Origin: Clostridium thermarum
GTDB lineage: Bacteria > Bacillota > Clostridia > Clostridiales > Clostridiaceae
NCBI RefSeq assembly: GCF_006351925.1
Contig: NZ_CP040924.1
Location: forward strand, 3,663,501-3,727,500
Reading direction: 5' to 3'
Length of the DNA stretch: 64,000 nt
Each line of letters begins with the position of its first letter. The stretch's first letter is position 1. Of the stretch, positions 54,342 through 63,422 are shown piece by piece. A model generated the notes under the pieces. The model did not search any database. It saw only the letters and a program-made list of their open reading frames with translations, and was not told where the DNA came from. The position numbers and the translations under genes were made by a program.

Positions 54342-54345
54342 TTAT

Positions 54346-55794
54346 ATGAGTTATAAAGATTTACAGGCCTTTATTAAACATCTGGATGAAAAAGGACAAT
54401 TGAAAAGAATATCTGTAGAAGTAGATGCAGAACTAGAAATTACTGAAATAACAGATAGGGTATCAAAGAAGTACGGTCCTGCCCTCTTGTTTGAAAAGGT
54501 AAAAGGTTCTCCATATCCGGTGCTCATAAATGCTATGGGTACTTATGAAAGAATGAGTATGGCTCTTGGAGTTGAGAAATTGGATGATATCGGCAATGAC
54601 ATTGAAGAATTTATAGATATGGCAAATTATCTGGGCCTCATGAAGAAAATTCAATCCTTGCCAAGGCTTGCGAGAATGGCCACAGTATTTCCTATAAAGC
54701 TACCTACTAAGGGAGCATGTCAGGAAGTCATAGAGCATGACCCTGACCTAAATACATTACCTATATTAAAATGCTGGCCCGGTGATGCCGGAAGATTTAT
54801 TACCCTTCCCCTTGTGATAACAAAGGATCCGGAAAGCAACATTCAAAATATGGGCATGTATAGGCTGCAGGTATATGACAAGAATACTACCGGTATGCAC
54901 TGGCACTTACATAAAGATGGAAGAGAAATATATGAGAAATATAAAAAGTTGGGTGGAAAAATGCCTGTATCCGTTGCTCTTGGCTGCGATCCTGCAATAA
55001 CCTATGCCGCCACTGCACCTCTTCCAAAGATGATAGATGAAATGATGTTCGCAGGCTTTTTGAGAAAAGCTCCCGTAAAGCTTGTAAAGTCTATTACCAA
55101 CGATCTCTATGTACCTGCTGATGCGGAATTTATTATCGAAGGTTATGTAGATGTAAATGAAGATTTAAGATTGGAAGGCCCCTTTGGCGATCATACAGGC
55201 TACTATTCCCTTGCTGATTATTACCCTGTTTTTCATGTAACCTGTATGACTCATAAGAAACACCCGGTTTATCCCGCTACTATAGTTGGTAAACCGCCCA
55301 TGGAGGACTGCTACATGGGTAAGGCTACGGAGAGAATATTCCTTCCTTTACTTAAGATGATGCATCCTGAAATAGTTGATATCAACTTCCCTCTTGAAGG
55401 AGTTTTTCATAACTGTGTTATTGTATCCATTAAAAAGCGTTTTCCTGGCCATGCAAAGAAAATAATGAACTCTCTATGGGGTATGGGCCAGATGATGTAT
55501 ACCAAGATGATAATAGTGGTTGATGAAAATATATCACCTCAGGATATATCTACTGTAGCCTGGAAGGTTTTCAATAACATTGATGCTAAGAGGGACGTGG
55601 TTATATCAGAAGGTCCACTGGATGCTCTTGATCATGCTTCCAACCTACCTCACTACGGTTACAGAATGGGTATAGATGCCACCAAGAAATGGCCTAGTGA
55701 AGGCCATGACCGAGAATGGCCCGATGACATCGAAATGACAGAAAATATCAAAGAGAAGGTCACAAGGAGATGGAAAGAGTATGATATTGAATAA
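54346..55794 (+). CDS. UbiD-family decarboxylase, MqnL-like
   Basis: The 482-residue protein has the UbiD layout: an N-terminal prFMN-binding domain (MGTYERMSMALGVEKLDDIG near 64), GPFGDHTGYYS near 279 and KATERIFLPLLKMMHPEIVD near 326, carrying Glu, Arg and Asp positions of the active site. UbiD enzymes remove carboxyl groups from aromatic or unsaturated acids using the prenylated flavin made by UbiX. In the futalosine pathway the relative MqnL decarboxylates prenylated dihydroxynaphthoate. UbiA and UbiX are encoded right after it, and the 14-base overlap with ubiA shows coupling. Confidence 0.92.
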   Translation: MSYKDLQAFIKHLDEKGQLKRISVEVDAELEITEITDRVSKKYGPALLFEKVKGSPYPVLINAMGTYERMSMALGVEKLDDIGNDIEEFIDMANYLGLMKKIQSLPRLARMATVFPIKLPTKGACQEVIEHDPDLNTLPILKCWPGDAGRFITLPLVITKDPESNIQNMGMYRLQVYDKNTTGMHWHLHKDGREIYEKYKKLGGKMPVSVALGCDPAITYAATAPLPKMIDEMMFAGFLRKAPVKLVKSITNDLYVPADAEFIIEGYVDVNEDLRLEGPFGDHTGYYSLADYYPVFHVTCMTHKKHPVYPATIVGKPPMEDCYMGKATERIFLPLLKMMHPEIVDINFPLEGVFHNCVIVSIKKRFPGHAKKIMNSLWGMGQMMYTKMIIVVDENISPQDISTVAWKVFNNIDAKRDVVISEGPLDALDHASNLPHYGYRMGIDATKKWPSEGHDREWPDDIEMTENIKEKVTRRWKEYDIE

Positions 55795-56650
55795 GGCTAT
55801 TAATAAGATCCGTGATTACGGCATCCTGGTGATGTTCTCTCATACTATTTTTTCTTTATCCTTTGCGGTTATCTCTATGCTTTTGGCAAGCGGAGGCTTG
55901 CCTGCTCCACGTACAATCCTATGGATATTAATAGCCTTCATGGGTGCCAGAACGGGAGCAAATGCAATAAATAGGGTTATTGATGCCGAAATAGACAGTA
56001 AGAATCCCAGAACTGCAGTAAGACAGATTCCACAGGGGCTTCTTAAGAAAAAGGAGGTTATAGTTTTTTCGGCTGCATGCTTTTTAATAATGGTCATAGC
56101 AGCTGCTATGTTAAACACCCTATGCCTCCTGCTTTCTCCCATAGCCCTTTTTCTCATGATCATATACTCCTATACAAAGCGCTTTACCTGGGCATGCCAT
56201 TTAGTTTTAGGGGTTACCTCTGCAGCCGCACCGGTAGGAGCTTGGCTAGCTGTTACCGGACAAATTTCCTGGCTGCCGCTTTTTATGGGAGCAGCCAATA
56301 CTCTTTGGGTGGCCGGTTTTGATATAATTTACGGTTCACAGGATTATGCCTTTGATACTGCCAATGGAATTCACTCTATACCAGCCAGGTTTGGAGTGAA
56401 AAATGCCATGCGCATAGCTGCCTCCTTTCATGCAGTAGCTTTAGTTTGCTTAATAATTGTTGGGGTTTTAAGCAGTGAACTTGGTATGATCTATTACATA
56501 GGAATTACAGTTATATCAATTCTATTTGTGATGGAGCATAAGATAGTTTCACCGGATAACTTATCAAATGTGAGAATTGCCTCTTACAGTATAAATCAGC
56601 TTGTAAGTATCTTGTTTCTAATTTGTGGAGTTATTGACGCTATAATATAA
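55781..56650 (+). CDS. UbiA-family prenyltransferase, MqnP-like
   Basis: The 289-residue membrane protein has about eight helices and the two Asp-rich motifs of the family, NAINRVIDAEIDSKNPRT near 63-80 and DIIYGSQDYAFDTANG near 185-200, followed by HSIPARFGVKNAMRIAA, which is typical of the 4-hydroxybenzoate polyprenyltransferase-like branch used in the futalosine pathway (MqnP). It joins a polyprenyl chain to an aromatic acid in the membrane. The start at 55781 lies inside the ubiD end with an AGGAGATGG region upstream. Confidence 0.92.
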   Translation: MILNKAINKIRDYGILVMFSHTIFSLSFAVISMLLASGGLPAPRTILWILIAFMGARTGANAINRVIDAEIDSKNPRTAVRQIPQGLLKKKEVIVFSAACFLIMVIAAAMLNTLCLLLSPIALFLMIIYSYTKRFTWACHLVLGVTSAAAPVGAWLAVTGQISWLPLFMGAANTLWVAGFDIIYGSQDYAFDTANGIHSIPARFGVKNAMRIAASFHAVALVCLIIVGVLSSELGMIYYIGITVISILFVMEHKIVSPDNLSNVRIASYSINQLVSILFLICGVIDAII

Positions 56651-56666
56651 AAAGAGGTGACTACAT

Positions 56667-57242
56667 ATGAAAAAAATAGTTATAGGAATAACCGGTGCCA
56701 GCGGAAGTATATATGCCGTAAGATTAATTGAAGAACTTTTAAAAAACGACGTAGACCTCTATATAATTTGTACAGAAACCGGAAAAAAGGTTATGGAGTT
56801 TGAAACAGGCATAGCAATAGATGAGTGGATAGAGAATTTAAGAAAATGCTCAAATAATATTCACTTAGAGGATATTAACAATCTGTTTTCTAATGTTGCC
56901 AGCGGGTCTTTCAAATTCGATTCTATGATCGTACTGCCTTGCTCCATGGGAACACTTGCAGAAATCAGCAGTGGCTTGGCCAAAAATCTTTTGTGCAGGG
57001 CTGCAGATGTGGCATTAAAAGAAAATAGGCGTCTCATCATTGTTCCTCGGGAAACGCCTTTTAACGCAATACATCTTGAAAATATGTTAAAGTTATCTAA
57101 GCTTGGAGTAACAATCCTTCCTGCTATGCCGGGATTTTATCATAAGCCTGCCACCATGGAGGATCTGGTTAACTTTGTTATAGGAAAGATTTTAGATTCT
57201 ATATCTATAGAAAATACACTTTTTAAAAAATGGGGAGATTAA
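56667..57242 (+). CDS. ubiX: UbiX-family flavin prenyltransferase
   Basis: The 191-residue protein has the flavin prenyltransferase signatures GITGASGSIYAVRLIEEL near 5-22 and VLPCSMGTLAEISSGLAKN near 89-107, plus VPRETPF near 127 and MPGFYHKPATMEDLV near 150. It makes prenylated FMN from dimethylallyl phosphate and reduced FMN, the cofactor of UbiD enzymes. The UbiD two genes upstream is its natural client. AAGAGGTGACTACAT precedes the ATG, 16 bases after the UbiA stop. Confidence 0.95.
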   Translation: MKKIVIGITGASGSIYAVRLIEELLKNDVDLYIICTETGKKVMEFETGIAIDEWIENLRKCSNNIHLEDINNLFSNVASGSFKFDSMIVLPCSMGTLAEISSGLAKNLLCRAADVALKENRRLIIVPRETPFNAIHLENMLKLSKLGVTILPAMPGFYHKPATMEDLVNFVIGKILDSISIENTLFKKWGD

Positions 57243-57245
57243 GAA

Positions 57246-58196
57246 ATGTTAAGATTTAAAAAAGTATTTGCAATAATTGGAGCTTCAATTTTTACCTTAG
57301 CTATAACAGCTTGCTCAGCATCAACAAAAACAGAAGGTTCATCAAAACAAGCCTTAAATTTTGGAGCAATGAGTTCTATTGATGTAGTACCAATGATAAT
57401 AGCCGAAGAAAAAGGCTATTTTAAGGATGAAGGTCTTGAATTTAATCTTCAGACCTTTAAAAGTGCCAAGGACAGAGATGCTGCCTTTCAAGCCGGCAGC
57501 CTTGATGGAATAATTGGGGATGAAGTGGCTATATGCCTGTATCAAAATGCAGATTTTGATGCTAAGATAACGGGAATTACAGATGGTGACTTCATGCTGG
57601 TTGCCGGTGCTGATTCAGGGGTAAAATCCGTGGCAGACCTTAAGGGTAAAAGTGTAGCTATATCAGAAAAAACTGCCATAGAATATACTCTGGACAAAAT
57701 ATTGGAAAATAACTCAATGAAGCCTGAGGATGTTAGTAAAGCTGCCGTACCGGCTATGCCCACTAGACTTGAGATGTTAAGAAATAATAATGTTGCTGCA
57801 GCACTGCTTCCTGAACCCTTCTCCAGTCTAGCAATAAATGATGGTGGTATTCTTTTAGGAAATGCCAGCACTCTTGCAGGATATCCTTCCATAACTGCTT
57901 TTACACAGAAGGCCATAGATGGTAAGGGTGATGAAATTAAAGCTTTTTATAGGGCTTATAATAAGGCAGTAGATTATATAAATAGCAATCCCATTTCTGA
58001 GTATGAGGACACCATAATAAGGACTGTTGGCTTTCCTGATGATATGAAAGGCAAAATCACTTTGCCTGAATTCAGAAAAAATGCCCTTCCTTCAGAGGCT
58101 GAAGTGAAGTCAGCTATAGATTGGGTTACAAGCAACGGACTTATAACAAAGACACTGACACCTGCGGATATGCTCAGTGATATAGGTGTTAAATAA
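57246..58196 (+). CDS. ABC importer substrate-binding lipoprotein, NMT1/SsuA-like
   Basis: The 316-residue protein begins with a lipoprotein signal (FTLAITAC, acylated Cys at residue 23). A type II periplasmic-binding fold of the NitT/TauT group follows (SSIDVVPMIIAEEKGYF near 43, VADLKGKSVAISEKTA near 128, PAMPTRLEMLRNN near 167). It captures a small ligand outside the membrane for the ATPase and permease encoded next. This fold is shared with MqnA and MqnD of the futalosine pathway, but the lipobox marks it as a transporter receptor. It follows ubiX by three bases. Confidence 0.9.
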   Translation: MLRFKKVFAIIGASIFTLAITACSASTKTEGSSKQALNFGAMSSIDVVPMIIAEEKGYFKDEGLEFNLQTFKSAKDRDAAFQAGSLDGIIGDEVAICLYQNADFDAKITGITDGDFMLVAGADSGVKSVADLKGKSVAISEKTAIEYTLDKILENNSMKPEDVSKAAVPAMPTRLEMLRNNNVAAALLPEPFSSLAINDGGILLGNASTLAGYPSITAFTQKAIDGKGDEIKAFYRAYNKAVDYINSNPISEYEDTIIRTVGFPDDMKGKITLPEFRKNALPSEAEVKSAIDWVTSNGLITKTLTPADMLSDIGVK

Positions 58197-58212
58197 TATC
58201 ATGGAGGGTGCT

Positions 58213-58968
58213 ATGCTTGAGATAAACAGTCTTGCTGTTACTTATAATTCCGGAAAGAACATTATAAATGCCTTGGGACCAATAAGCATGAATGTTGCAG
58301 CAGGAGAAATTTATGCTGTCATAGGTCCCTCCGGCTGCGGCAAATCCACATTACTTCATGTGTTAAGCGGTATTATTAAAGATTTCCAAGGTGAAGTGTG
58401 CTTAAATAAGGAACCTTTAAATCCAAAACAACATAATATTGGCTTTATACCACAGAACTTTGGACTTCTTCCATGGAAAACCGTTGAAAAGAATTATCTG
58501 CTTTCACTAAGGATAAAGAGCAAGGCAGTTGACTCTTCAGTAATGGAGAGAATTACCCATATACTTAACAAGCTGGACATTGCATCCTTAAAAAACAGGT
58601 ACCCTAATGAACTAAGCGGAGGCCAAAAGCAAAGAGTTTCCATAGCCAGGGCCTTCATCATGAATCCTGATTTGCTGCTAATGGACGAGCCTTTTTCTGC
58701 CTTGGATTCACTTACCCGGGAAGAAGCACAGGAACTTTTCATCGATCTATGGAACCAATATAAAATTACTACTATATTTGTAACCCACAGTATTGAAGAA
58801 GCCCTCTACATGGGAAAAAAGATTGTAATTATGTCCCATTGCCCCGGCCGTATAGTTAAGTTAATTGATAATCCGCTCTTCAATACTGAAAATTTAAGAG
58901 AAAACGAGGAATTTCTTCAGTTGTCTTCCTACATTAGAAGTATTATAAAAAAAGGATGGAAGATATGA
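58213..58968 (+). CDS. ABC importer ATPase, NitT/TauT/SsuB-like
   Basis: The protein of about 251 residues has Walker A GPSGCGKST near 38, signature LSGGQKQRVSIARA near 135, Walker B LLLMDEPFSALD near 156 and the H-loop VTHSIEEA near 191. It is the ATPase of the importer with the flanking receptor and permease. ATG 58213 follows GGAGGGTGCT; an upstream in-frame start overlaps the receptor gene. Its TGA overlaps the permease ATG as ATGA. Confidence 0.93.
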   Translation: MLEINSLAVTYNSGKNIINALGPISMNVAAGEIYAVIGPSGCGKSTLLHVLSGIIKDFQGEVCLNKEPLNPKQHNIGFIPQNFGLLPWKTVEKNYLLSLRIKSKAVDSSVMERITHILNKLDIASLKNRYPNELSGGQKQRVSIARAFIMNPDLLLMDEPFSALDSLTREEAQELFIDLWNQYKITTIFVTHSIEEALYMGKKIVIMSHCPGRIVKLIDNPLFNTENLRENEEFLQLSSYIRSIIKKGWKI

Positions 58969-59708
58969 TGGTAATGAAAAAATTGAAGGTTTTTGTTCAA
59001 GGCTTTATAATGTTCAATCTCTTATGGTACCTGCTGGCTGTAGTAGTTGACCTTCGGGTGCTGCCTAAGCCTACTGAGATATATCTTAACCTAAATAATC
59101 TATATGGTGAAAAACTTTATATCCACGTTCTGGTCAGTTTAGGTAGAGTGGCGGCAGGAGTTGGCATTTCTCTGGTTCTTGGTGTATCTGTAGGGCTACT
59201 GATGGCCTATTCAAAGCTTTGGAGTAGGCTTTTAAATCCTTTGGTTTACTTCACATACCCAATACCAAAAACTGCACTGCTGCCAATAATAATGCTCCTG
59301 TCTGGCTTAGGAGATATTTCAAAAGTCACTTTATTGGTTTTGATATTAGTTTTTCAAATTACTGTGGCGGTAAGGGATGCTGTACTTAACATTCCCCCTG
59401 TGCTCTATGACCCTTTAAGAAGTCTTGGAGCTTCAAGCCTTCAGGTGTTCACCCATATAACTGTACCTGCTATTTTACCGGACTTGCTTACAACCTTAAG
59501 ACTATCCATAGGAACTGCTCTTTCCATATTGTTTTTCAGTGAAGGCTATGGAACCCAGTATGGTATAGGTTATTATATTCTGGACGCATGGACCAGAATC
59601 GATTATATAGGAATGTATGCGGGAATTGTAGTTTTGAGTATTTTAGGCTTTGTCCTATTTATTTCAATAGATCTTCTTGAAGAGAAAATATGTAGGTGGA
59701 AGGTTTAA
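58965..59708 (+). CDS. ABC importer permease, SsuC-like
   Basis: The protein of about 247 residues has six helices and the EAA-like loop DPLRSLGASSLQVFTHITVP near 147-166. It is the membrane channel of the NitT/TauT-like importer. An ATG at 58965 overlaps the ATPase stop; in-frame ATGs at 58956 and 58974 are also possible. It is the last gene of the U32-to-permease cluster and is followed by a terminator. Confidence 0.92.
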   Translation: MMVMKKLKVFVQGFIMFNLLWYLLAVVVDLRVLPKPTEIYLNLNNLYGEKLYIHVLVSLGRVAAGVGISLVLGVSVGLLMAYSKLWSRLLNPLVYFTYPIPKTALLPIIMLLSGLGDISKVTLLVLILVFQITVAVRDAVLNIPPVLYDPLRSLGASSLQVFTHITVPAILPDLLTTLRLSIGTALSILFFSEGYGTQYGIGYYILDAWTRIDYIGMYAGIVVLSILGFVLFISIDLLEEKICRWKV

Positions 59709-59730
59709 GTAATTTTTATAAAAGTATAAA

Positions 59731-59768
59731 GCGTCAAGCATTGTCTTATAATGCTTGACGTTTTTTTA
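59731..59768 (+). terminator. Terminator of the UbiD-UbiA-UbiX importer cluster
   Basis: CGTCAAGCATT pairs perfectly with AATGCTTGACG around a short loop, and seven T residues follow, 22 bases after the permease stop. Confidence 0.93.
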
Positions 59769-60052
59769 TCTTTTCCTCAAAAAATATATAAGGTTCTCTG
59801 TAAGCAGAAAGGCTGTCATCGATAGTACAGAACCCAAAACCGCTCCAAAACATATGCCTCCCAATATAAATTTTATCCACAGCAGAATTATATTATGCTT
59901 AGGTTATCCACAAAACAATAACATTATACATTGATTTCTCTCATCCACTTATATCCTAAAAAATGTTTAAATGATCCCAAAAAATATTGAAGCTTTATTT
60001 TCTCATTTATTTAGAATAGTAAATATAAATATAAAGCATTGGGAGGATTATT
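59769..60052. other. Intergenic stretch before the alpha-glucosidase
   Basis: There is no supported gene. On the minus strand an open stretch reads a hydrophobic segment (ILLWIKFILGGICFGAVLGS) and ends at RKR, but it has no start codon or ribosome binding site. Two TTATCCACA-like words (59872 and 59905) are present but no origin structure. The last 12 bases hold the GGGAGGATT site of the next gene. Confidence 0.5.
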
Positions 60053-62494
60053 ATGAGCTATATTGCTGATCATTTTAAGATTAACTTTCAGCCTAAGGCC
60101 GATGAAAGAGCTGTTGTAACTGCACCCTTTGTACGATTTTCTATTCTGACCTCCAGAATAATAAGGATGGAATATAGTATAGAGAATAAATTTGAGGACA
60201 GGGCTACCCTGGCCTTTTGGTATAGGAAGCAGCCTGTCCCGAAGTTTGAGGTTATAAAAACCGATACTTCCCTAGAGATTATTACAGAGTGTCTCCACCT
60301 AAAATATAAATTTAATAAAAAGGGCTTTAGCAATGATAGTCTATCCATAGAACTTCTGAATCAGAATAAGACCTGGCATTATCTTGATAGACCTCACGGC
60401 AATCTAAAAGGTACTGCCAGGACCCTGGACAGCGTTGATGGGGAAACCCACCTGCAGGATGGACTGCTTTCCAGGGATGGATGGAGCTTGATTGATGACT
60501 CCTCCAGCGTTGTTTTTGATGAGAACTGCTGGGTAGGCAGAAGGTTCTCACCTACTGAAGGTGAACAGGAAGAGGCCTATAAAGACCTGTATTTCTTTGG
60601 TTATGGCCATGATTACAAAGACTGTATAAGGGACTTTGTAAAGCTCAGCGGCAAAACTCCAATGTTCCCAAGATGGGCTCTGGGAAACTGGTGGAGCAGA
60701 TATTGGCCCTATACCCAGGATGAGCTTAAGAATCTGATGGAGGAGTTTAAGACCTACGATATTCCCCTTTCCGTTTGCATTGTAGACATGGACTGGCATA
60801 TAGTTAAGAACTCTTACACCACCGGTTGGACCGGTTATACCTGGAACAAAGACCTATTCCCGGACCCAAAGGGTTTTATCTCCTGGCTCCATGAAAATGG
60901 CCTGAGAACGGCACTGAATCTTCATCCTGCCGACGGAGTATATCCCCATGAAGACCAGTATGAGGCCATGGCGTCAGCTATGGGAAAAGATCCCGCTGCA
61001 AAGGATCCGGTAGAATTTAATATCTCCAACCCTAAGTTTGTCCAGAACTACTTTGAGCTCCTTCACCATCCTAGGGAGGAGGAAGGAGTAGACTTTTGGT
61101 GGATGGACTGGCAGCAGGGAACCAAAACTGAACTAAAAGGTCTTGATCCACTGCCTTGGTTAAACCATCTTCACTACTATGACTTAGCTAGGGACGGTAA
61201 AAAGAGAGGTTTTGTATTCTCCAGATACGGGGGACCAGGCAGCCACAGATATCCTATAGGCTTCTCCGGCGATACTTTCGTAACCTGGGACTCCCTAAAG
61301 TTCCAGCCCTATTTTACCTCAACGGCATCCAATATTGCCTATGGTTGGTGGAGCCACGATATTGGAGGGCATATGGGCGGCTATGAAGACCCGGAACTAT
61401 ATACCCGATGGGTTCAATATGGCGTATTTAGCCCTATTTTTAGACTTCACAGCACCAACGTTTATTATATAGACAGGCACCCTTGGACTAAGGGCAAGGA
61501 TGTACTGGAGTCCACAAGAGCAGCTATGAAGCTTAGACATGCACTGATACCTTATATATACTCCATGATGTGGAGAAACCATACTGAGGACCTATCTCCA
61601 ATAGTGCCAATGTACCATGAGCATCCGGAGGTTGAGGAAGCCTATCACTGCCCAGATCAGTACTACTTTGGAACAGAACTCATCGCTGCCCCTTTTGTTG
61701 AGCCCATGGATAGGGATTTAAACCTCAGCAGACAAAAGCTATGGCTTCCCGAAGGCCACTGGTTTAACCTGTTTACCGGAGAACACTATGATGGCGGTAA
61801 AATTCACGCTCTTTACGGTGAGCTTATTGATATTCCTGTAGTGGCAAAGGCCGGTGCTATTGTCCCAATGGCTGCGGAAAAAAGCCTAGAGAGAACAGAA
61901 AACCCTTCAGATTTTCATATATATATCTTCCCCGGTGGAAGTGGCAGCTTTAAGCTTTATGAAGACGACGGCGTATCAACAGACTACACAAAAGGACTTT
62001 ACGCCATAACTCCATTGTCTACTGCCTGGCAGGATAATAAGATGATCTTTACAATCGGATCCGCCGAAGGGTCAAGAGAAATTCTACCTGAGAGCAGAAC
62101 TTACAGCCTTCACTTTAGAGGAATAAAAGAAAATATCAGCATAAAAGCCCTGATAGACGGAAAAGAAATAGAGATAAGCAAATTTTACGATGCTTCTAAA
62201 GAAACCTTGGTTTTAAATGATATAGAGTTGGATGTGAAAAGCACTCTTCAGGTATCCATAATCACAGAAGATGCTACCTTGCTTTCACAGCAGGACAGAA
62301 GAGACGACCATCTTAGGAAGCTTATTTGGCATATGAAATACGAAGGTTTCAGCAAGCAATGGCTGGATGAAGTATTGATTAAGGAAAAGCAGCCTATATC
62401 TGTGTTATACAAGGCCAGACACCCATTAAGTGCCTCTCAGATCAGGGCAATTGCTGAAATACTTAAGGGAGAGGAACTTTCAAATTTACTGTAA
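60053..62494 (+). CDS. Glycoside hydrolase family 31 alpha-glucosidase
   Basis: The 813-residue protein has an N-terminal beta-sandwich, a GH31 barrel with the nucleophile Asp in DFWWMDWQQG near 350, FSRYGGPGSHRYPIGFSGDT near 392-411 with the acid/base region, and C-terminal beta domains. An extra helical tail of about 90 residues ends SNLL. GH31 enzymes release glucose or xylose from the non-reducing end of alpha-glycans. There is no signal peptide, so it acts on imported sugars. No transporter is adjacent. A convergent AraC-type regulator follows. Confidence 0.93.
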   Translation: MSYIADHFKINFQPKADERAVVTAPFVRFSILTSRIIRMEYSIENKFEDRATLAFWYRKQPVPKFEVIKTDTSLEIITECLHLKYKFNKKGFSNDSLSIELLNQNKTWHYLDRPHGNLKGTARTLDSVDGETHLQDGLLSRDGWSLIDDSSSVVFDENCWVGRRFSPTEGEQEEAYKDLYFFGYGHDYKDCIRDFVKLSGKTPMFPRWALGNWWSRYWPYTQDELKNLMEEFKTYDIPLSVCIVDMDWHIVKNSYTTGWTGYTWNKDLFPDPKGFISWLHENGLRTALNLHPADGVYPHEDQYEAMASAMGKDPAAKDPVEFNISNPKFVQNYFELLHHPREEEGVDFWWMDWQQGTKTELKGLDPLPWLNHLHYYDLARDGKKRGFVFSRYGGPGSHRYPIGFSGDTFVTWDSLKFQPYFTSTASNIAYGWWSHDIGGHMGGYEDPELYTRWVQYGVFSPIFRLHSTNVYYIDRHPWTKGKDVLESTRAAMKLRHALIPYIYSMMWRNHTEDLSPIVPMYHEHPEVEEAYHCPDQYYFGTELIAAPFVEPMDRDLNLSRQKLWLPEGHWFNLFTGEHYDGGKIHALYGELIDIPVVAKAGAIVPMAAEKSLERTENPSDFHIYIFPGGSGSFKLYEDDGVSTDYTKGLYAITPLSTAWQDNKMIFTIGSAEGSREILPESRTYSLHFRGIKENISIKALIDGKEIEISKFYDASKETLVLNDIELDVKSTLQVSIITEDATLLSQQDRRDDHLRKLIWHMKYEGFSKQWLDEVLIKEKQPISVLYKARHPLSASQIRAIAEILKGEELSNLL

Positions 62495-62497
62495 GAA

Positions 62498-62521
62498 AGG
62501 AGCGGCTAGAAAGCCACTCCT
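62498..62521. terminator. Small hairpin between the alpha-glucosidase and AraC genes
   Basis: AGGAGCGGCT pairs with AGCCACTCCT over a four-base loop, overlapping the last codons of the regulator. The T tails are poor, so termination is uncertain. Confidence 0.45.
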
Positions 62522-63396
62522 CTATTATTTCTATACTCCGACGATGTATTGCCGGTAAACTTCTTAAAGGTCTTATTGAAGTTTGCTGCGTTATTAAAAC
62601 CGCATAGGCCGGCAATTTCAGTGATAGTCTTATCAGTTGTCTTCAAATACTGTACTGCCTTATGTATTCTCTTTCTGGAAATATATTCTATGGGCCCGAT
62701 ACCGTTGTATCTCTTAAACAGGGTGGAAAGGTATGAGGCATTCATGTGGACTACCTCTGAAAGGTCTTGAAGCCTTATTTCATCCTCAATATGCTCATCG
62801 ATATACTTTAGAAGTTTATTGATAGTGGCTAACTGAGGATCTATGCTCTCCAGCTTTAAGCTGCTGTCTGCTGCATAGTCAAAATCCCTAATAATCCTCA
62901 CCAGTATCTCCAGCAGCCTCACCTTTATCATCAATTCATAACCCACATTCTTATTTATAAACTCTTGCTCAATCTGAAGCATCATATTAAAAATTGCTTG
63001 GGTAGCTTCATTACCATTTGGAAGCCTGTTAGTAAAGCTACTGCTTCTGTTAAAGAATATAGACAGATATCTGTAATCAAACATATTACCTCCCTCATTC
63101 CAAATAAACCTGGGCTCAAAATGGATTACCATGTTTATGAGGTCGGCATCTCCCACTACGTCTATATCATGATGTTCTATGTTATTAAACACAAAGACAT
63201 CGCCCTTTTCAATATCATAGACTACATCATCCACATAGTACTTTCCTCTTCCGCCTTTTACACAGGAAAGTTCCAGGTAATGATGTCGATGGCCCTCAGT
63301 CTTATAGTAAGGCTGCCTCAAATAATAATTTTGAAGCTCCAGCATAAAGCTGCCCTCTGCTGAATAGAGAGTTGAACAATCCTGCATAATAATCAA
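62506..63396 (-). CDS. AraC-family transcription regulator
   Basis: The protein of 293-296 residues has an N-terminal cupin sensor (GHRHHYLELSCVKGGRG near 36-52, then YDIEKGDVFVFNNIEHHDI) and a C-terminal pair of helix-turn-helix units at about 195-290, with LSEVVHMNASYLSTLFKRY near 215 and EIAGLCGFNNAANFNKTFKK near 258. Such proteins sense a sugar or related ligand and turn on nearby catabolic genes. The start is TTG 63396 with AAGGGGGAT before it, or ATG 63387. Regulation of the convergent alpha-glucosidase gene is a guess from position. Confidence 0.93.
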   Translation of the reverse strand: MIIMQDCSTLYSAEGSFMLELQNYYLRQPYYKTEGHRHHYLELSCVKGGRGKYYVDDVVYDIEKGDVFVFNNIEHHDIDVVGDADLINMVIHFEPRFIWNEGGNMFDYRYLSIFFNRSSSFTNRLPNGNEATQAIFNMMLQIEQEFINKNVGYELMIKVRLLEILVRIIRDFDYAADSSLKLESIDPQLATINKLLKYIDEHIEDEIRLQDLSEVVHMNASYLSTLFKRYNGIGPIEYISRKRIHKAVQYLKTTDKTITEIAGLCGFNNAANFNKTFKKFTGNTSSEYRNNRGVAF

Positions 63397-63422
63397 TTTT
63401 GTATCCCCCTTAATACAAACCT

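Noticed and set aside
57246-58196. Calling the receptor MqnA or MqnD of the futalosine pathway
   Set aside because: The fold is shared, but a lipoprotein signal and an adjoining ATPase and permease mark it as a transport receptor.
59769-59915. Short hydrophobic frame on the minus strand
   Set aside because: It has no start codon or ribosome binding site in frame and overlaps the terminator of the importer cluster.
59769-60052. Replication origin suggested by TTATCCACA-like words
   Set aside because: Only two such words occur, with no dnaA or dnaN gene, no DNA-unwinding region and no gene-order support.
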